Below, in pieces: positions 1 through 7,919 of a DNA stretch of 64,000 nucleotides (positions within the stretch are counted from its first letter, which is position 1; each line of letters begins with the position of its first letter). The notes below the pieces were generated by a model. It did no database searches, was not told the DNA's origin, and saw only the letters and a program-made list of their open reading frames with translations. A program made the translations under genes and the position numbers. Source of the stretch: Xanthomonas sp. SI (GTDB taxonomy: Bacteria; Pseudomonadota; Gammaproteobacteria; Xanthomonadales; Xanthomonadaceae); contig NZ_CP051261.1 in the NCBI RefSeq assembly GCF_014236855.1, forward strand, positions 496,001 to 560,000, in the 5' to 3' direction.

Positions 1-70
1 AAAGCGACGCAGGCGGTCACCCCGTACGACGTAGAGTGCGTCTTGTGCCTGCGTGAAATCAAGCCTTTTC

Positions 71-628
71 TTAGGGCTCTAGTGTGCGCTTCGTCCCATT
101 GCTACGACCCAGATTGCCAGGCCGGGGTGCGGCCGGACGCGGCTGGGCGGCCGGCCGCGGCGCGCTGGCCGGACGTGGCTGCATCGACTGCGGCCGCGGC
201 TGCATCGACTGGGGGCGTGGGCCGGCGTTGGCGGCATCGGGACGGCGCAGCCGGTCCAGGTCGCGCCACGGCGCCTTGCCCCGGCCGCCGCCGCCACCGA
301 TGACCGGCGGCGGCCGGTCCGGCGGGCGGCCGTTGTCGTCGGGCCGCGGACGCGGCGGCGGACGGTGCCGCGGCGGACCGTAGTAGTCGCGGTAGTAGTA
401 CGGGCCGCCATAGCCGTAGTAGCCATAGCCGTAATAGCCGGCGCCATAACCGTAGGGCACCGCGCCGTACGGCGCGTAATAGCCGTCGGAGTAGCCGTCC
501 GGATAGCGGTATTCGACCGATGGGGCACCGCGGTAATAACCGCCGCCGCCGTTGTCGGCGTAGTCGTAGGTGGCGCAGCCGCTCAGCGTGGCCAGCAATC
601 CAGCGGCCCAGATCAGGCGCATGTTCAT
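71..628 (-). CDS. Tyr/Gly-rich lipoprotein, hypothetical
   Basis: Small exported protein of 185 aa. The N-terminus has a hydrophobic stretch ending in LSGC (Cys18), a lipobox, so it is probably a lipid-anchored envelope protein. Residues about 25-100 are very rich in Gly and Tyr (YGYGYYGYGG-type runs). The middle is Pro/Arg-rich, and the C-terminus carries tandem PQSMQPR-type and PRPAA-type repeats. No catalytic motif is visible and I do not know its function. The ATG at 628 precedes the signal directly; a second ATG lies two codons in. It is transcribed away from the dehydratase gene, leaving about 165 bp for divergent promoters. Confidence 0.75.
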   Translation of the reverse strand: MNMRLIWAAGLLATLSGCATYDYADNGGGGYYRGAPSVEYRYPDGYSDGYYAPYGAVPYGYGAGYYGYGYYGYGGPYYYRDYYGPPRHRPPPRPRPDDNGRPPDRPPPVIGGGGGRGKAPWRDLDRLRRPDAANAGPRPQSMQPRPQSMQPRPASAPRPAAQPRPAAPRPGNLGRSNGTKRTLEP

Positions 629-793
629 GGCGAATCCTCTCCCTGAGGCTGACCGACAGGTTCGGCGTGTTGCATTGAATGCCCCCTTAACTCGCTTCGT
701 CGTTGATTGAACGCTTAAGTCGCGTGCAACCGCCGTGTTGCCCCGGCAGCCCGCGACACCGCGAACTTGGGACGATACGCTAACCTTTCACGC

Positions 794-1753
794 ATGTTCT
801 CATCTTCACTGCCCGTTTTCGCCGATGTGACCGCCGCCGCGGCGCGGATCGCGCCGCATGCCCAGGTCACCCCGGTCCTGCGCTCGCGGGCGCTGGACGC
901 GGCGACTGGCGCGACCCTGCTGTTCAAGGCCGAGCACCTGCAGCGCGGCGGCGCGTTCAAGTTCCGCGGCGCCTGCAATGCGGTGTGGGCGCTGAGCGAG
1001 GCGCAGGCCGCGCACGGCGTGGTCACCCATTCCTCGGGCAATCACGGTGCGGCCCTGGCGCAGGCCGCGCGTAGCCGCGGCATCGGTTGCCACGTGGTGG
1101 TGCCGGAGGGCGCGGTGGCGGCCAAGCTGGCCAATATCGCCCGCGACGGCGCCACCCTGTGGCGCTGCGAGGCCGGCATCGCCGCGCGCGAGGCGATGTG
1201 CGCGCAGGTGCAGCAGCAGACCGGCGCAACCCTGGTGCATCCGTACACCGATCCGGCGGTGATCGCCGGCCAGGGCACCGCGGCCCTGGAACTGCTCGGC
1301 GCCAGCGGCCCGCTCGACCTGCTGGTGGTGCCGGTCGGCGGCGGCGGCCTGGCCGCCGGCAGCCGCCTGGCGCTGTCGGCGCTGGCGCCGCAGGCGCGCC
1401 TGCTGCTGGCCGAGCCGGCCGGCGCCGCCGACACCGCGCGCTCGCTGGCGGCCGGCGCGCTGCGCGTGGACTTCGTTCCGGACACGATCTGCGACGGCTT
1501 GCGCGGCACCCTCGGTGCGTCCAACTTCGCGCTGCTGCACGGCCAGGCCGAGACGATCGTGGTCGAGGACGCCGCCACCGTGGCGGCGATGCGGCTGCTG
1601 TGGCAGGTGCTCAAGCAGGTGGTGGAACCCTCGTCGGCGATCGCGCTGGCGGCGGTGCTGGCGCAGCCCGAGCGCTTCGCCGGGCGCCGGGTCGGGCTGA
1701 TCCTGTCCGGCGGCAACGTCGATCTCGACGCCCTGCCGTGGGGCACGGCGTGA
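794..1753 (+). CDS. PLP-dependent serine/threonine dehydratase (racemase-like)
   Basis: A 319-aa fold-type II PLP enzyme of the threonine dehydratase/serine racemase family, expected to deaminate or racemise a hydroxy-amino acid in the cytoplasm. Visible features are the PLP lysine in GGAFKFRGA (Lys56), the phosphate/substrate loop SSGNHG (80-85), the glycine loop GGGGL (182-186) and a late SGGN. There is no C-terminal ACT-like regulatory domain, which fits a catabolic or racemase form rather than biosynthetic IlvA. The ATG at 794 is preferred to an upstream in-frame codon because it opens directly into the family N-terminus. The stop overlaps the GTG start of the next gene. Substrate cannot be settled from sequence. 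Confidence 0.85.
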   Translation: MFSSSLPVFADVTAAAARIAPHAQVTPVLRSRALDAATGATLLFKAEHLQRGGAFKFRGACNAVWALSEAQAAHGVVTHSSGNHGAALAQAARSRGIGCHVVVPEGAVAAKLANIARDGATLWRCEAGIAAREAMCAQVQQQTGATLVHPYTDPAVIAGQGTAALELLGASGPLDLLVVPVGGGGLAAGSRLALSALAPQARLLLAEPAGAADTARSLAAGALRVDFVPDTICDGLRGTLGASNFALLHGQAETIVVEDAATVAAMRLLWQVLKQVVEPSSAIALAAVLAQPERFAGRRVGLILSGGNVDLDALPWGTA

Positions 1754-2355
1754 AGCCGCGGCGACGACGCGGCTGGCTGGGCTGGCTCGGTCGGCTGACC
1801 GCGGTGCTGGGGCTGTGGCTGCTGGGCGTGGCGATCTACATCGTCTGGGTCGGCGACCGCGACCAGGCGGCGCCGGCCGACGCGATCATCGTGCTCGGGG
1901 CGGCCGCCTACGACGCCAAGCCCTCGCCGGTGTTCGAAGAGCGCATCCGCCACGGCCTGGACCTCTACCAGCGCGGCTATGCGCCGACCCTGATCTTCAC
2001 CGGCGGCTTCGGCGGCAATGGCGCGCGCTTTGCCGAGTCACAGGTGGCGCGCCGCTACGCGCTGCGCCACGACGTGCCGGCCGACGCGATCCTGATCGAG
2101 ACCGTCTCGCGCACCACCCGCCAGAACCTGCTGGAGGCGCGCGGGCTGATGCGCAGCCACGGCCTGCACCGGGCGATCGTGGTCAGCGATCCGCTGCACA
2201 TGGCGCGGGCGCTGCGCCTGTGCCGCGAGCTGCAGATCGACGCGCTGGCGTCCTCGACCCCGAGCACCCGCTTCCGCAGCTTCCAGACCCGCTGGCGCTT
2301 CCTGCTGCAGGAGGTCTACTTCTTCCACCGCGACCTGCTGGTGCCGGGCGCCTGA
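1750..2355 (+). CDS. YdcF/ElyC-type DUF218 membrane protein
   Basis: A 201-aa protein starting at a GTG that overlaps the upstream TGA (GTGA), so translational coupling is likely. An Arg-rich start (KPRRRRG) is followed by one transmembrane helix at about residues 8-34, then a DUF218 domain beginning ADAIIVLG with conserved FTGG, ARFAESQVARRYA, TTRQNLLEAR and VSDPLHMARA stretches. Family members such as E. coli ElyC and SanA affect envelope or peptidoglycan maintenance, but the reaction is not established. The arginines before the helix suggest an N-in orientation with the domain in the periplasm. Confidence 0.85.
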   Translation: MKPRRRRGWLGWLGRLTAVLGLWLLGVAIYIVWVGDRDQAAPADAIIVLGAAAYDAKPSPVFEERIRHGLDLYQRGYAPTLIFTGGFGGNGARFAESQVARRYALRHDVPADAILIETVSRTTRQNLLEARGLMRSHGLHRAIVVSDPLHMARALRLCRELQIDALASSTPSTRFRSFQTRWRFLLQEVYFFHRDLLVPGA

Positions 2356-2406
2356 GCGGGCCCGAGCGCCGTATCATGGGCGCCCGCATGGCATGAGGTG
2401 GTGGCG

Positions 2407-2835
2407 ATGAAGATCGACGGAACCCGCGAGCAAGACCGCGCCATCGAGCTGGTGCTGTCCTATTACGACGCGTTCAACCGCGGCGACTGGACGGCGATGC
2501 TCGACAAGCTGACCGACGACGTCGCGCACGATCTCAACCAGGGCGCGCGCGAGACCGGCAAGGACACCTTCGCCGCGTTCCTGCAGCGGATGAACGCCAG
2601 CTACCGCGAGCAGCTGCGCGATATCGTGGTGCTGGGCGGGCAGGACGGCCGCCGCGCCGCCGCCGAATACGTGGTGCACGGCGAATACCACCACACCGAC
2701 GAAGGCCTGCCGCCGGCGCGCGGACAGACCTACGTGCTGCCGGGCGGGGCGTTCTTCGACATCCGCGACGGCAAGATCGCCCGGGTCAGCAACTACTACA
2801 ACCTGCAGGACTGGATCGACCAGGTGTCGGCCTGA
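2407..2835 (+). CDS. SnoaL/NTF2-like protein
   Basis: A 142-aa soluble protein of the NTF2/ketosteroid-isomerase fold (SnoaL-like). It has an N-terminal helix with VLSYYDAFNRGDW, the usual mid-region LTDDVAHDLNQG, and a C-terminal strand set with GKIARVSNYYNLQDW. Such domains are small isomerases, hydrolases or binding modules; the sequence does not say which. The ATG at 2407 is chosen over the GTG at 2398 because a GAGGTGG sequence lies just upstream. It converges with bioC, and a hairpin repeat sits between the two stop codons. Confidence 0.75.
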   Translation: MKIDGTREQDRAIELVLSYYDAFNRGDWTAMLDKLTDDVAHDLNQGARETGKDTFAAFLQRMNASYREQLRDIVVLGGQDGRRAAAEYVVHGEYHHTDEGLPPARGQTYVLPGGAFFDIRDGKIARVSNYYNLQDWIDQVSA

Positions 2836-2877
2836 GCGAGCGCAAGCAGGAACGCGTGTACGGCCGCCTGGCTGTCG

Positions 2878-2946
2878 TGTAGGAGCGGCTTCAGCCGCGA
2901 CAGGTTCTACCCGTAGACTCGGTCGCGGCTGAAGCCGCTCCTACAG
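2878..2946. repeat. Inverted pair of TGTAGGAGCGGCTTCAGC repeats
   Basis: Two copies of the Xanthomonadaceae interspersed repeat face each other (TGTAGGAGCGGCTTCAGCC ... then its reverse complement ending CTCCTACAG), separated by about 20 bp. The unit is itself palindromic at GGCTTCAGCC, so the whole can form a large hairpin. It lies between two convergent genes, where it could act as a bidirectional transcription stop or mRNA stabiliser (inference). Confidence 0.85.
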
Positions 2947-2963
2947 GTGGTGCATCCGGTTCT

Positions 2964-2992
2964 GGGCTGTCCCGAGTCCCGAGTCCCGTAAC
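2964..2992. repeat. Weak copy of the C/G-rich border repeat
   Basis: A short run of CCCGAGT units ends about 13 bp from the bioC stop. On the bioC coding strand it is G-rich. It is a weak member of the GGGATT-type border repeat family seen more clearly at 3941, 4252, 27138, 27925, 28109, 37431 and 37513. Confidence 0.4.
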
Positions 2993-3005
2993 GAAACGCG
3001 TCGCC

Positions 3006-3896
3006 TCAATCGCCGCGGCGGCGGATCGGGATCGCCGACACCGGCACCGCGGCGATCTCGTTGCCGCCCTCGCGGATCGGCGCGCCCGGCGGCGGCGCCC
3101 AAGCGTGCGCATAGATCACTTCCCAACTGCTCGGCAGCTTGCCGTCGGCGTTGCGCAGCGGCTCGTAGGCGGCGCTGGCGGCGGCGAAACGGCCGCGCCC
3201 GGTCAGCGTGTGGCGGCGCGCGTGCAGCGCGTTGGTCGCGCCGATCGCGCGCAGTTCGCGCATCAGCGCGGCCAGGTCGGGATAGGTGAGGGTGAACAGG
3301 TCGCGGTCCAGCACCGGGTCGCGGAAACCGGACAGCATCAAGGCATCGCCGAACTGCGCGATCGGCGCGAAGCGGCTCACGTGCGGCGCTTCGCGGTCGG
3401 CCTGGGCGAACGCCTCGCGCAGTTCGACCAGCGTGTCCGGGCCGAAGCTGGAGCACAGCAGCAGGCCGCCGGGCTTGAGCACGCGGCGGAAGCCGGCGAA
3501 CACCGCCGGCAGGTCTTCGACCCACTGCAGGCACAGGTTGCTGAAGATCACATCGACGCTGTGCTCGGCCAGCGGCAGCGCGCGCGCATCGGCGCAGACG
3601 CGGCCGAACGGCTTCCACCAGCCGGCCTGGCGCTTGGCCTGCTGCAGCATCGGCAGCGCCTGGTCGAGCGCGATCACCTGCGCGCGCGGCCAGCGCTTCT
3701 TCATCGTCGCGGCGGCGTGCGCCGGGCCGCTGCCCACGTCCAGCACCACCTGCGGCACGCGGTCGCCGAGGTAGTCCAGCGATTCCAGCAGGCGCTTCTC
3801 GACCTCGTGTTGCAGGGCGGCGGCGGCATCGTAGCTGGCGGCGGCGCGCGAGAACGCGCGGCGGATGTGGTGGGCGTCGAACGAAGAGGAATCCAT
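3006..3896 (-). CDS. bioC: Malonyl-ACP O-methyltransferase BioC
   Basis: A 296-aa SAM-dependent methyltransferase that methylates the free carboxyl of malonyl-ACP, so that fatty acid synthesis can build the pimeloyl chain of biotin. The SAM-binding motif VLDVGSGP lies at 51-58, followed by LPLAEHSVDVIFSNLCLQW and the post-I motif LKPGGLLLCSSFGPDT, as in BioC. The N-terminal AFSRAAASYDAAA segment is also BioC-like. The start at 3896 removes a low-complexity upstream extension. It is the last gene of the minus-strand biotin block and converges with the NTF2-like gene. Confidence 0.92.
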   Translation of the reverse strand: MDSSSFDAHHIRRAFSRAAASYDAAAALQHEVEKRLLESLDYLGDRVPQVVLDVGSGPAHAAATMKKRWPRAQVIALDQALPMLQQAKRQAGWWKPFGRVCADARALPLAEHSVDVIFSNLCLQWVEDLPAVFAGFRRVLKPGGLLLCSSFGPDTLVELREAFAQADREAPHVSRFAPIAQFGDALMLSGFRDPVLDRDLFTLTYPDLAALMRELRAIGATNALHARRHTLTGRGRFAAASAAYEPLRNADGKLPSSWEVIYAHAWAPPPGAPIREGGNEIAAVPVSAIPIRRRGD

Positions 3897-3940
3897 CGGC
3901 GCATTATCGCCGGCCGCGGCGCGCAGCGGCCAGCGAAAAG

Positions 3941-3974
3941 CCGGGAATGGGGAATCGGGAGTGGGGAATCGAAA
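3941..3974. repeat. G/C-rich border repeat upstream of bioC
   Basis: The plus strand reads GCCGGGAATGGGGAATCGGG and continues AGTGGGGAATCG. The GCCGGG end points to the bioC start, 44 bp away, so on the bioC coding strand the element is C-rich and upstream. Confidence 0.7.
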
Positions 3975-4251
3975 CGGCTGCGGCGGCGAGGCGGTCGCCT
4001 GGCTTGCCCATTCCCGCCTCTCAATTCCCATCGCCATCGCGCATCAGTCCGAGCGCATCAGCGGACACCGCGCGGACCGCACGCAGCCATTCACTCCGTC
4101 TCGAACCCTGTCCCTTTCCAGGATGGGCCGCGCACCGAGCAACAGGATCTGCCCACTGACGCAATGGCCTGTGCATTGCACGCAGGCGCGCAGGCCGCAC
4201 CGAGCTCATCCGCAATACAAATGTCAAACATCGGAAGCGACCGCGCGCAGT

Positions 4252-4288
4252 CCCCCCATCCCCAATCCCGAATCCCCAATCCCGGCCT
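4252..4288. repeat. G/C-rich border repeat at the SDR stop
   Basis: The plus strand reads CCCATCCCCAATCCCGAATC and continues CCCAATCCCGGCCT, directly touching the SDR stop codon at 4289. On the SDR coding strand it is G-rich and downstream, with the GCCGGG end toward the gene. Confidence 0.75.
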
Positions 4289-5071
4289 TCAGAACGTCCC
4301 CGGATAAGCACCGCCGTCGAGCAGCAGGTTCTGGCCGCTGAGGTAGCCGGCCTGCGCGCTGCACAGGAACGCGCAGGCCGCGCCGAATTCCTCCGCCGTG
4401 CCGAAACGCCCGGCCGGAATCTGCTCGCGCTTCTGCGCCGCCACGGTGTCCACGTCGGTGCCGCTGCGCTGCGCGGCATGGGTGAAGTTGCTGCGCAGCC
4501 GGTCGGTGTCGAACTGGCCGGGCAGCAGGTTGTTGATGGTGACGTTGTGTGCGACGGTGCGCCGCGCCAGCCCGGCGACGAAACCGGTCAGGCCGGCACG
4601 CGCGCCGTTGGACAGGCCCAGGCTGTCGATCGGCGCCTTCACCGCCGCCGAGGTGATGTTGACGATGCGGCCGAAGCCGCGCGCCTGCATCGCGTCGACG
4701 GTGGCGCGGATCAACGCGATCGGCGTCAGCATGTTGGCGTCCAGCGCGCGCAGCCAGTCCTCGCGATCCCAGTCGCGGAAGTCGCCCGGCGGCGGGCCGC
4801 CGGCGTTGTTGACCAGGATGTCGACCTGCGGGCAGGCCGCCAGTGCGGCGGCGCGTCCGGCCTCGGTCGTGATGTCGGCGGCGACCGCGATCACCACGCC
4901 GGCGCCGGGCAGCGCGCGCAGGCCATCCGCCGCCGCGTCCAGCGCGGCCTGGCCGCGCGCCACGATCACCACGTTGACGCCTTCGCCGGCCAGCGCCCGC
5001 GCGCAGCCCAGGCCCAGGCCCTTGCTCGCGGCGCAGACCAGCGCCCATTTGCCGGCGATGCCCAGGTCCAT
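4289..5071 (-). CDS. Atypical short-chain dehydrogenase/reductase
   Basis: A 260-aa Rossmann-fold SDR. The cofactor motif AASKGLGLG is at 14-22, NNAGG at 88-92 and the catalytic-type Ser in NITSAAV at 141. Where a classical SDR has Tyr-x3-Lys, this protein reads SNGAR (154-158), so both the tyrosine and the lysine are replaced. The LGLSNGARAGL signature belongs to a divergent FabG-like subgroup. The start at 5071 is followed by the expected DLGIAGKWALV. It lies inside the biotin block between bioH and bioC, but no biotin role is known for it. Substrate unknown; it may bind a nucleotide without acting as an ordinary alcohol dehydrogenase. Confidence 0.82.
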   Translation of the reverse strand: MDLGIAGKWALVCAASKGLGLGCARALAGEGVNVVIVARGQAALDAAADGLRALPGAGVVIAVAADITTEAGRAAALAACPQVDILVNNAGGPPPGDFRDWDREDWLRALDANMLTPIALIRATVDAMQARGFGRIVNITSAAVKAPIDSLGLSNGARAGLTGFVAGLARRTVAHNVTINNLLPGQFDTDRLRSNFTHAAQRSGTDVDTVAAQKREQIPAGRFGTAEEFGAACAFLCSAQAGYLSGQNLLLDGGAYPGTF

Positions 5072-5161
5072 GCAGATGCTCCGATCGAAGGAACCACGAT
5101 GATCGGGCATCGGCGTGGCGGCGGCCAGCGCGGTGGTGCGCCTGGCCGCGTCCTGCTTTTC

Positions 5162-5226
5162 TGTAGGAGGGGCTTCAACCCCGACGCTTTTGCCGGTAAG
5201 GCGTCGGGGCTGAAGCCCCTCCCACA
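5162..5226. repeat. Hairpin repeat pair (GGGGCTTCA variant)
   Basis: A TGTAGGAGGGGCTTCAACCC arm and its inverted partner GGGGCTGAAGCCCCTCCCACA are separated by CGACGC...GCGTCG, giving a long stem. Same interspersed family as 2878-2946. It lies upstream of the SDR start and immediately beyond the bioH tail remnant. Confidence 0.8.
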
Positions 5227-5228
5227 AG

Positions 5229-5322
5229 GGCATCACTGCAAGTCGGAGAGGAATTTGCGCAGTGCGTCCCTCCAGCTCATCGGCATGGCCGAGGAATGGC
5301 ATGTGGCCGCTGCCGGCTGCGC
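5229..5322 (-). pseudogene. Decayed duplicate of the bioH 3' end
   Basis: This stretch matches the 3' end of bioH (5405-5491) almost throughout. On the minus strand it reads HMPFLGHADEL and, after a one-base shift, LRKFLSDLQ-stop, against HAPFLGHADAV...LRGFLCGLQ-stop in bioH. Both copies continue with the same few bases after the stop (CATCACTGCA on the plus strand) and both are followed by a hairpin repeat in the same position. It is therefore a fragment of a second, diverged bioH allele of about 30 codons, not a functional gene. Confidence 0.8.
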
Positions 5323-5335
5323 GGACGGTTTCTCT

Positions 5336-5400
5336 TGTGGGAGGGACTTCAGTCCCGACGCTTTTACCGCTTAGGCGTCGGGGCTAAGCCCCTTCTGCAA
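5336..5400. repeat. Hairpin repeat pair downstream of bioH
   Basis: TTGTGGGAGGGACTTCAGTC faces the inverted arm GGGGCTAAGCCCCTTCTGCA around a CGACGC...GCGTCG core. Same layout as 5162-5226, and it occupies the same place relative to the true bioH stop as that element does to the decayed copy. Confidence 0.78.
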
Positions 5401-5406
5401 AGAGCA

Positions 5407-6168
5407 TCACTGCAGGCCGCAGAGAAATCCCCGCAACGCCTCCGCCACCGCATCGGCATGGCCGAGAAACGGCGCATGGCCGCCGCCGGCGATGCTCAGC
5501 GTCTGCGCATGCGGCGCCAGCGCTGCGGCGTCGTCCATTCCGGCGGGCGATACGAGCCGGTCGCGCTGGCCGCTGATCCACAGGCTGGGTACGCGCAGGC
5601 CGGGCAATGCGCGGCGCAGGTCGCTGCGCTCCAGCAGGGTCAGCCCATCCTGCAGTGCCTGCGCATCGGGTTCGCCGCGTGCACTCAGGGTCTCGCGCAG
5701 CGTGCGCAATTCGGTGCGGGCATGCGCCGAGCCCAGCGTGTCCAGCGCCAGGAAACGGTCCAGGGTGCCGCGGTAGTCGTCGGCCAGGTCGCGGCCGAAC
5801 TGCGCGAACACCTGCGGTTCCACCGCATGCGGCCAGTCGCTGCCGCGCACGAACCGCGGCGTCGCCGCGAGCATCGCCAGGCCGCGCACCTGTGGCTGGG
5901 TCGCCGCGGCATGCAGTGCGAACAGCCCGCCCAGCGACCAACCCAGCCACGCCGCCGGCGGCGTCGCCGCGGCGATCGCGCTGACCACGTGCGGCAGCGC
6001 CAGCGGGGTGTCGTCGCCGCGGCTGTGGCCATGCCCGGGCAGGTCCACCAGGTGCATGCGGAACTGCGCCGACAGGCGCTCGACCAAGGGCGCGAAGATG
6101 CCGCCGTGCAGCGCCCAGCCGTGGATCAGGACCAGATCGGGGCCGTGCCCCAGGGTTTCGATGTGCAT
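5407..6168 (-). CDS. bioH: Pimeloyl-ACP methyl ester carboxylesterase BioH
   Basis: A 253-aa alpha/beta hydrolase, the usual BioH length. It removes the methyl group from pimeloyl-ACP methyl ester, ending the BioC/BioH disguise cycle of biotin synthesis. Features are the oxyanion-region LIHGWALHGGIF near residue 13, the nucleophile elbow GWSLGG, the SGQRDRLVSP region preceding the catalytic Asp, and the catalytic His in GGGHAPFLGHAD close to the C-terminus. The start at 6168 (MHIETLGHG) gives the canonical N-terminus and excludes a long in-frame extension. It follows bioF and a DUF gene on the same strand. Confidence 0.93.
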   Translation of the reverse strand: MHIETLGHGPDLVLIHGWALHGGIFAPLVERLSAQFRMHLVDLPGHGHSRGDDTPLALPHVVSAIAAATPPAAWLGWSLGGLFALHAAATQPQVRGLAMLAATPRFVRGSDWPHAVEPQVFAQFGRDLADDYRGTLDRFLALDTLGSAHARTELRTLRETLSARGEPDAQALQDGLTLLERSDLRRALPGLRVPSLWISGQRDRLVSPAGMDDAAALAPHAQTLSIAGGGHAPFLGHADAVAEALRGFLCGLQ

Positions 6169-6215
6169 CGTCGATCGTGTGCCGAATGGAAAGGAAGAAC
6201 CGTGTAGCGCCGCGC

Positions 6216-6569
6216 TCAGTCTTGCGCGCGCAAGGCCAGCAGTTGCGGCAGCAGCAAGCGCCATTGTTCGCGCGGGTAGGCGCGGGTGCGCCAGGCCGGC
6301 CAGCGCTGCACGCCTTCGCCGCGCTGGATCGCCGCACTCAGCCAGGCGTGGTCGAAGCCTTGCCAGACCCCGGCCACGCTCAGCAGGTTCGGCGCCAGGC
6401 GCGGATGCACGTCGTGCAGCAGCATGCGCCGCAGCGTCTCCGCTGCGTACGGCGAGGCCGCGAGCACGGCGGCGATATGCGCATGCCGCGCGGCGACGTC
6501 GTCGTCCAGGTACAGCTCGGACAGCGCGGCCCATACCTCGCGGCGCGCCGCGAGGTCGCCGTCGTTCAC
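6216..6569 (-). CDS. DUF7079-like 117-aa protein in the biotin block
   Basis: A small soluble acidic protein of 117 aa reading REVWAALSELYLDDDVAARH at the start, AAVLAASPYAAETLRRML in the middle and PNLLSVAGVWQGFDHAWL later. This pattern fits an uncharacterised family I recall as DUF7079. No catalytic residues stand out. It is placed 24 bp downstream of bioF and 47 bp upstream of bioH in the same direction, so it is probably co-transcribed. Whether it has any link to biotin is unknown. Confidence 0.75.
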   Translation of the reverse strand: MNDGDLAARREVWAALSELYLDDDVAARHAHIAAVLAASPYAAETLRRMLLHDVHPRLAPNLLSVAGVWQGFDHAWLSAAIQRGEGVQRWPAWRTRAYPREQWRLLLPQLLALRAQD

Positions 6570-6593
6570 GGCGAGCCGCTCACATCGGCGCGC

Positions 6594-7799
6594 TCATGCC
6601 GGCAGGCCGACCGGATGCGCGGCCAGGCGGTCGCGCGCCAGCGCCAGCGCGTCCAGCAGCGCCTGCACCTGCGCCGGCGTGTGCAATGCCGACAGCGTGA
6701 CCCGCAGCCGCGACTTGCCTTCGGGCACGGTCGGCGGGCGGATTGCGGAGACCAGGAAGCCGGCCTGCTCGAGCGCCGCCGACAGCGCCAGCGCGCTGGC
6801 CTCGTCGCCGCACAGCAGCGGCTGGATCGGCGTGTCCGAGGCCATCAGTTCCAGGCCATGGCGGCGCGCGCCGCCGCGGAACGCGGCGATGGTCTCGGCC
6901 AGGCGCTCGCGCCGCCACTGGTCGCGCCGCGCCAGTTTCACCGCGGCCAGCGAGGCGGCGGCCTGCGCCGGCGGCAGCGCGGTGGTGTACAGGTAGGGGC
7001 GCGCGGTTTCGGCCAGATGCCGGATCAGCGCCTCGTCGCCGACCACCAGCGCGCCGTAGCCGCCCAGCGCCTTGCCCAGGGTCACCAGTTGCAGCGGCAC
7101 ATCGTCCACGCCAAGCCCGGCCTCGGCCACGCAGCCGCGGCCATGCGGGCCGACCACGCCGACGCCGTGCGCGTCGTCCACGTACATCAGCGCCTGCTGC
7201 ATGCGCGCCACCAGGGTCAGCGAGCGCAGCGGGGCGATGTCGCCATCCATGCTGAACACGCCATCGGTGGCCAGCATCGCCGCGCCGTCGGCGGCGTGCT
7301 TGAGCTGGCGCATCGCGCCTTCGGTATCCAGGTGCGGATAGCGGCGCAGGCGGCAACCGGCCAGGCGGGTGGCGTCGAGCAGGCTGGCGTGGTTGAGCCG
7401 GTCCTGCACGCACACGTCTTCTTCTTCGCTCAGCAGCGCCTGCTGCACCGCCAGGTTGGCGAGGAAGCCGCTGCCGAACAGCAGTGCGCGCGGATAGCCG
7501 AGCCAGTCGGCGACCTCGCGTTCCAGGCTTTCGTGCAGCGCGTGATGGCCGCAGACCAGGTGCGAGGCGGTGGCGCCGACGCCCTCGCGCGCGGCCGCGT
7601 CCTGCAGTGCGGCGAGCACTTCGAACTGCTGCGCCAGGCCCAGGTAGTCGTTGCTGCAGAAGCCGGTCAGCCAGCGCCCGTCCAGCTCCAGGCGCACGCC
7701 GTCGCGGCGGCCCACGCTGCGGCGCACGCGGATGCGGCCCTGCGCCTCGCGCAGCTTGCGCAAGGACTGGATGCGGTCGTGCAGGTCGGGACGGGCCAT
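6594..7799 (-). CDS. bioF: 8-amino-7-oxononanoate synthase BioF
   Basis: A 401-aa PLP enzyme of the alpha-oxoamine synthase family. It condenses pimeloyl-ACP with L-alanine to give KAPA, the first committed step of biotin ring assembly. The PLP lysine is Lys243 in [10 protein letters not shown]. The aspartate-histidine motif VDDAHGVGV is at 207-215, and [10 protein letters not shown] and [13 protein letters not shown] match the family. Length and N-terminus are normal. It lies between bioB (120 bp upstream) and the 117-aa gene. Confidence 0.94.
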   Translation of the reverse strand: MARPDLHDRIQSLRKLREAQGRIRVRRSVGRRDGVRLELDGRWLTGFCSNDYLGLAQQFEVLAALQDAAAREGVGATASHLVCGHHALHESLEREVADWLGYPRALLFGSGFLANLAVQQALLSEEEDVCVQDRLNHASLLDATRLAGCRLRRYPHLDTEGAMRQLKHAADGAAMLATDGVFSMDGDIAPLRSLTLVARMQQALMYVDDAHGVGVVGPHGRGCVAEAGLGVDDVPLQLVTLGKALGGYGALVVGDEALIRHLAETARPYLYTTALPPAQAAASLAAVKLARRDQWRRERLAETIAAFRGGARRHGLELMASDTPIQPLLCGDEASALALSAALEQAGFLVSAIRPPTVPEGKSRLRVTLSALHTPAQVQALLDALALARDRLAAHPVGLPA

Positions 7800-7919
7800 G
7801 GGCGGCGGGGCATGGGGCGGCTGGCTAGCGTAGCGCGTCCCCGGCCGCGCCGGGCGCCGCCGGCGATGGACGGCCGGATCGGCGGATGGACGTGCGCGCG
7901 CCGGCGCGGCGCGCTGGGG

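Larger units (their letters stand above)
3897..4288. other. Intergenic region with border repeats, no gene
   Basis: About 390 bp between bioC and the SDR gene with no credible ORF. It holds a G-rich repeat at 3941-3974 (CCGGGAATGGGGAATCGGG), a C-rich counterpart near 4009-4034 (CCCATTCCCGCCTCTCAATT) and a longer C-rich copy at 4252-4288 that abuts the SDR stop codon. A TTGACATTTG stretch on the minus strand near 4220 resembles a -35 box, but no good -10 follows. The 4035-4250 core shows no recognisable coding remnant. Confidence 0.6.
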
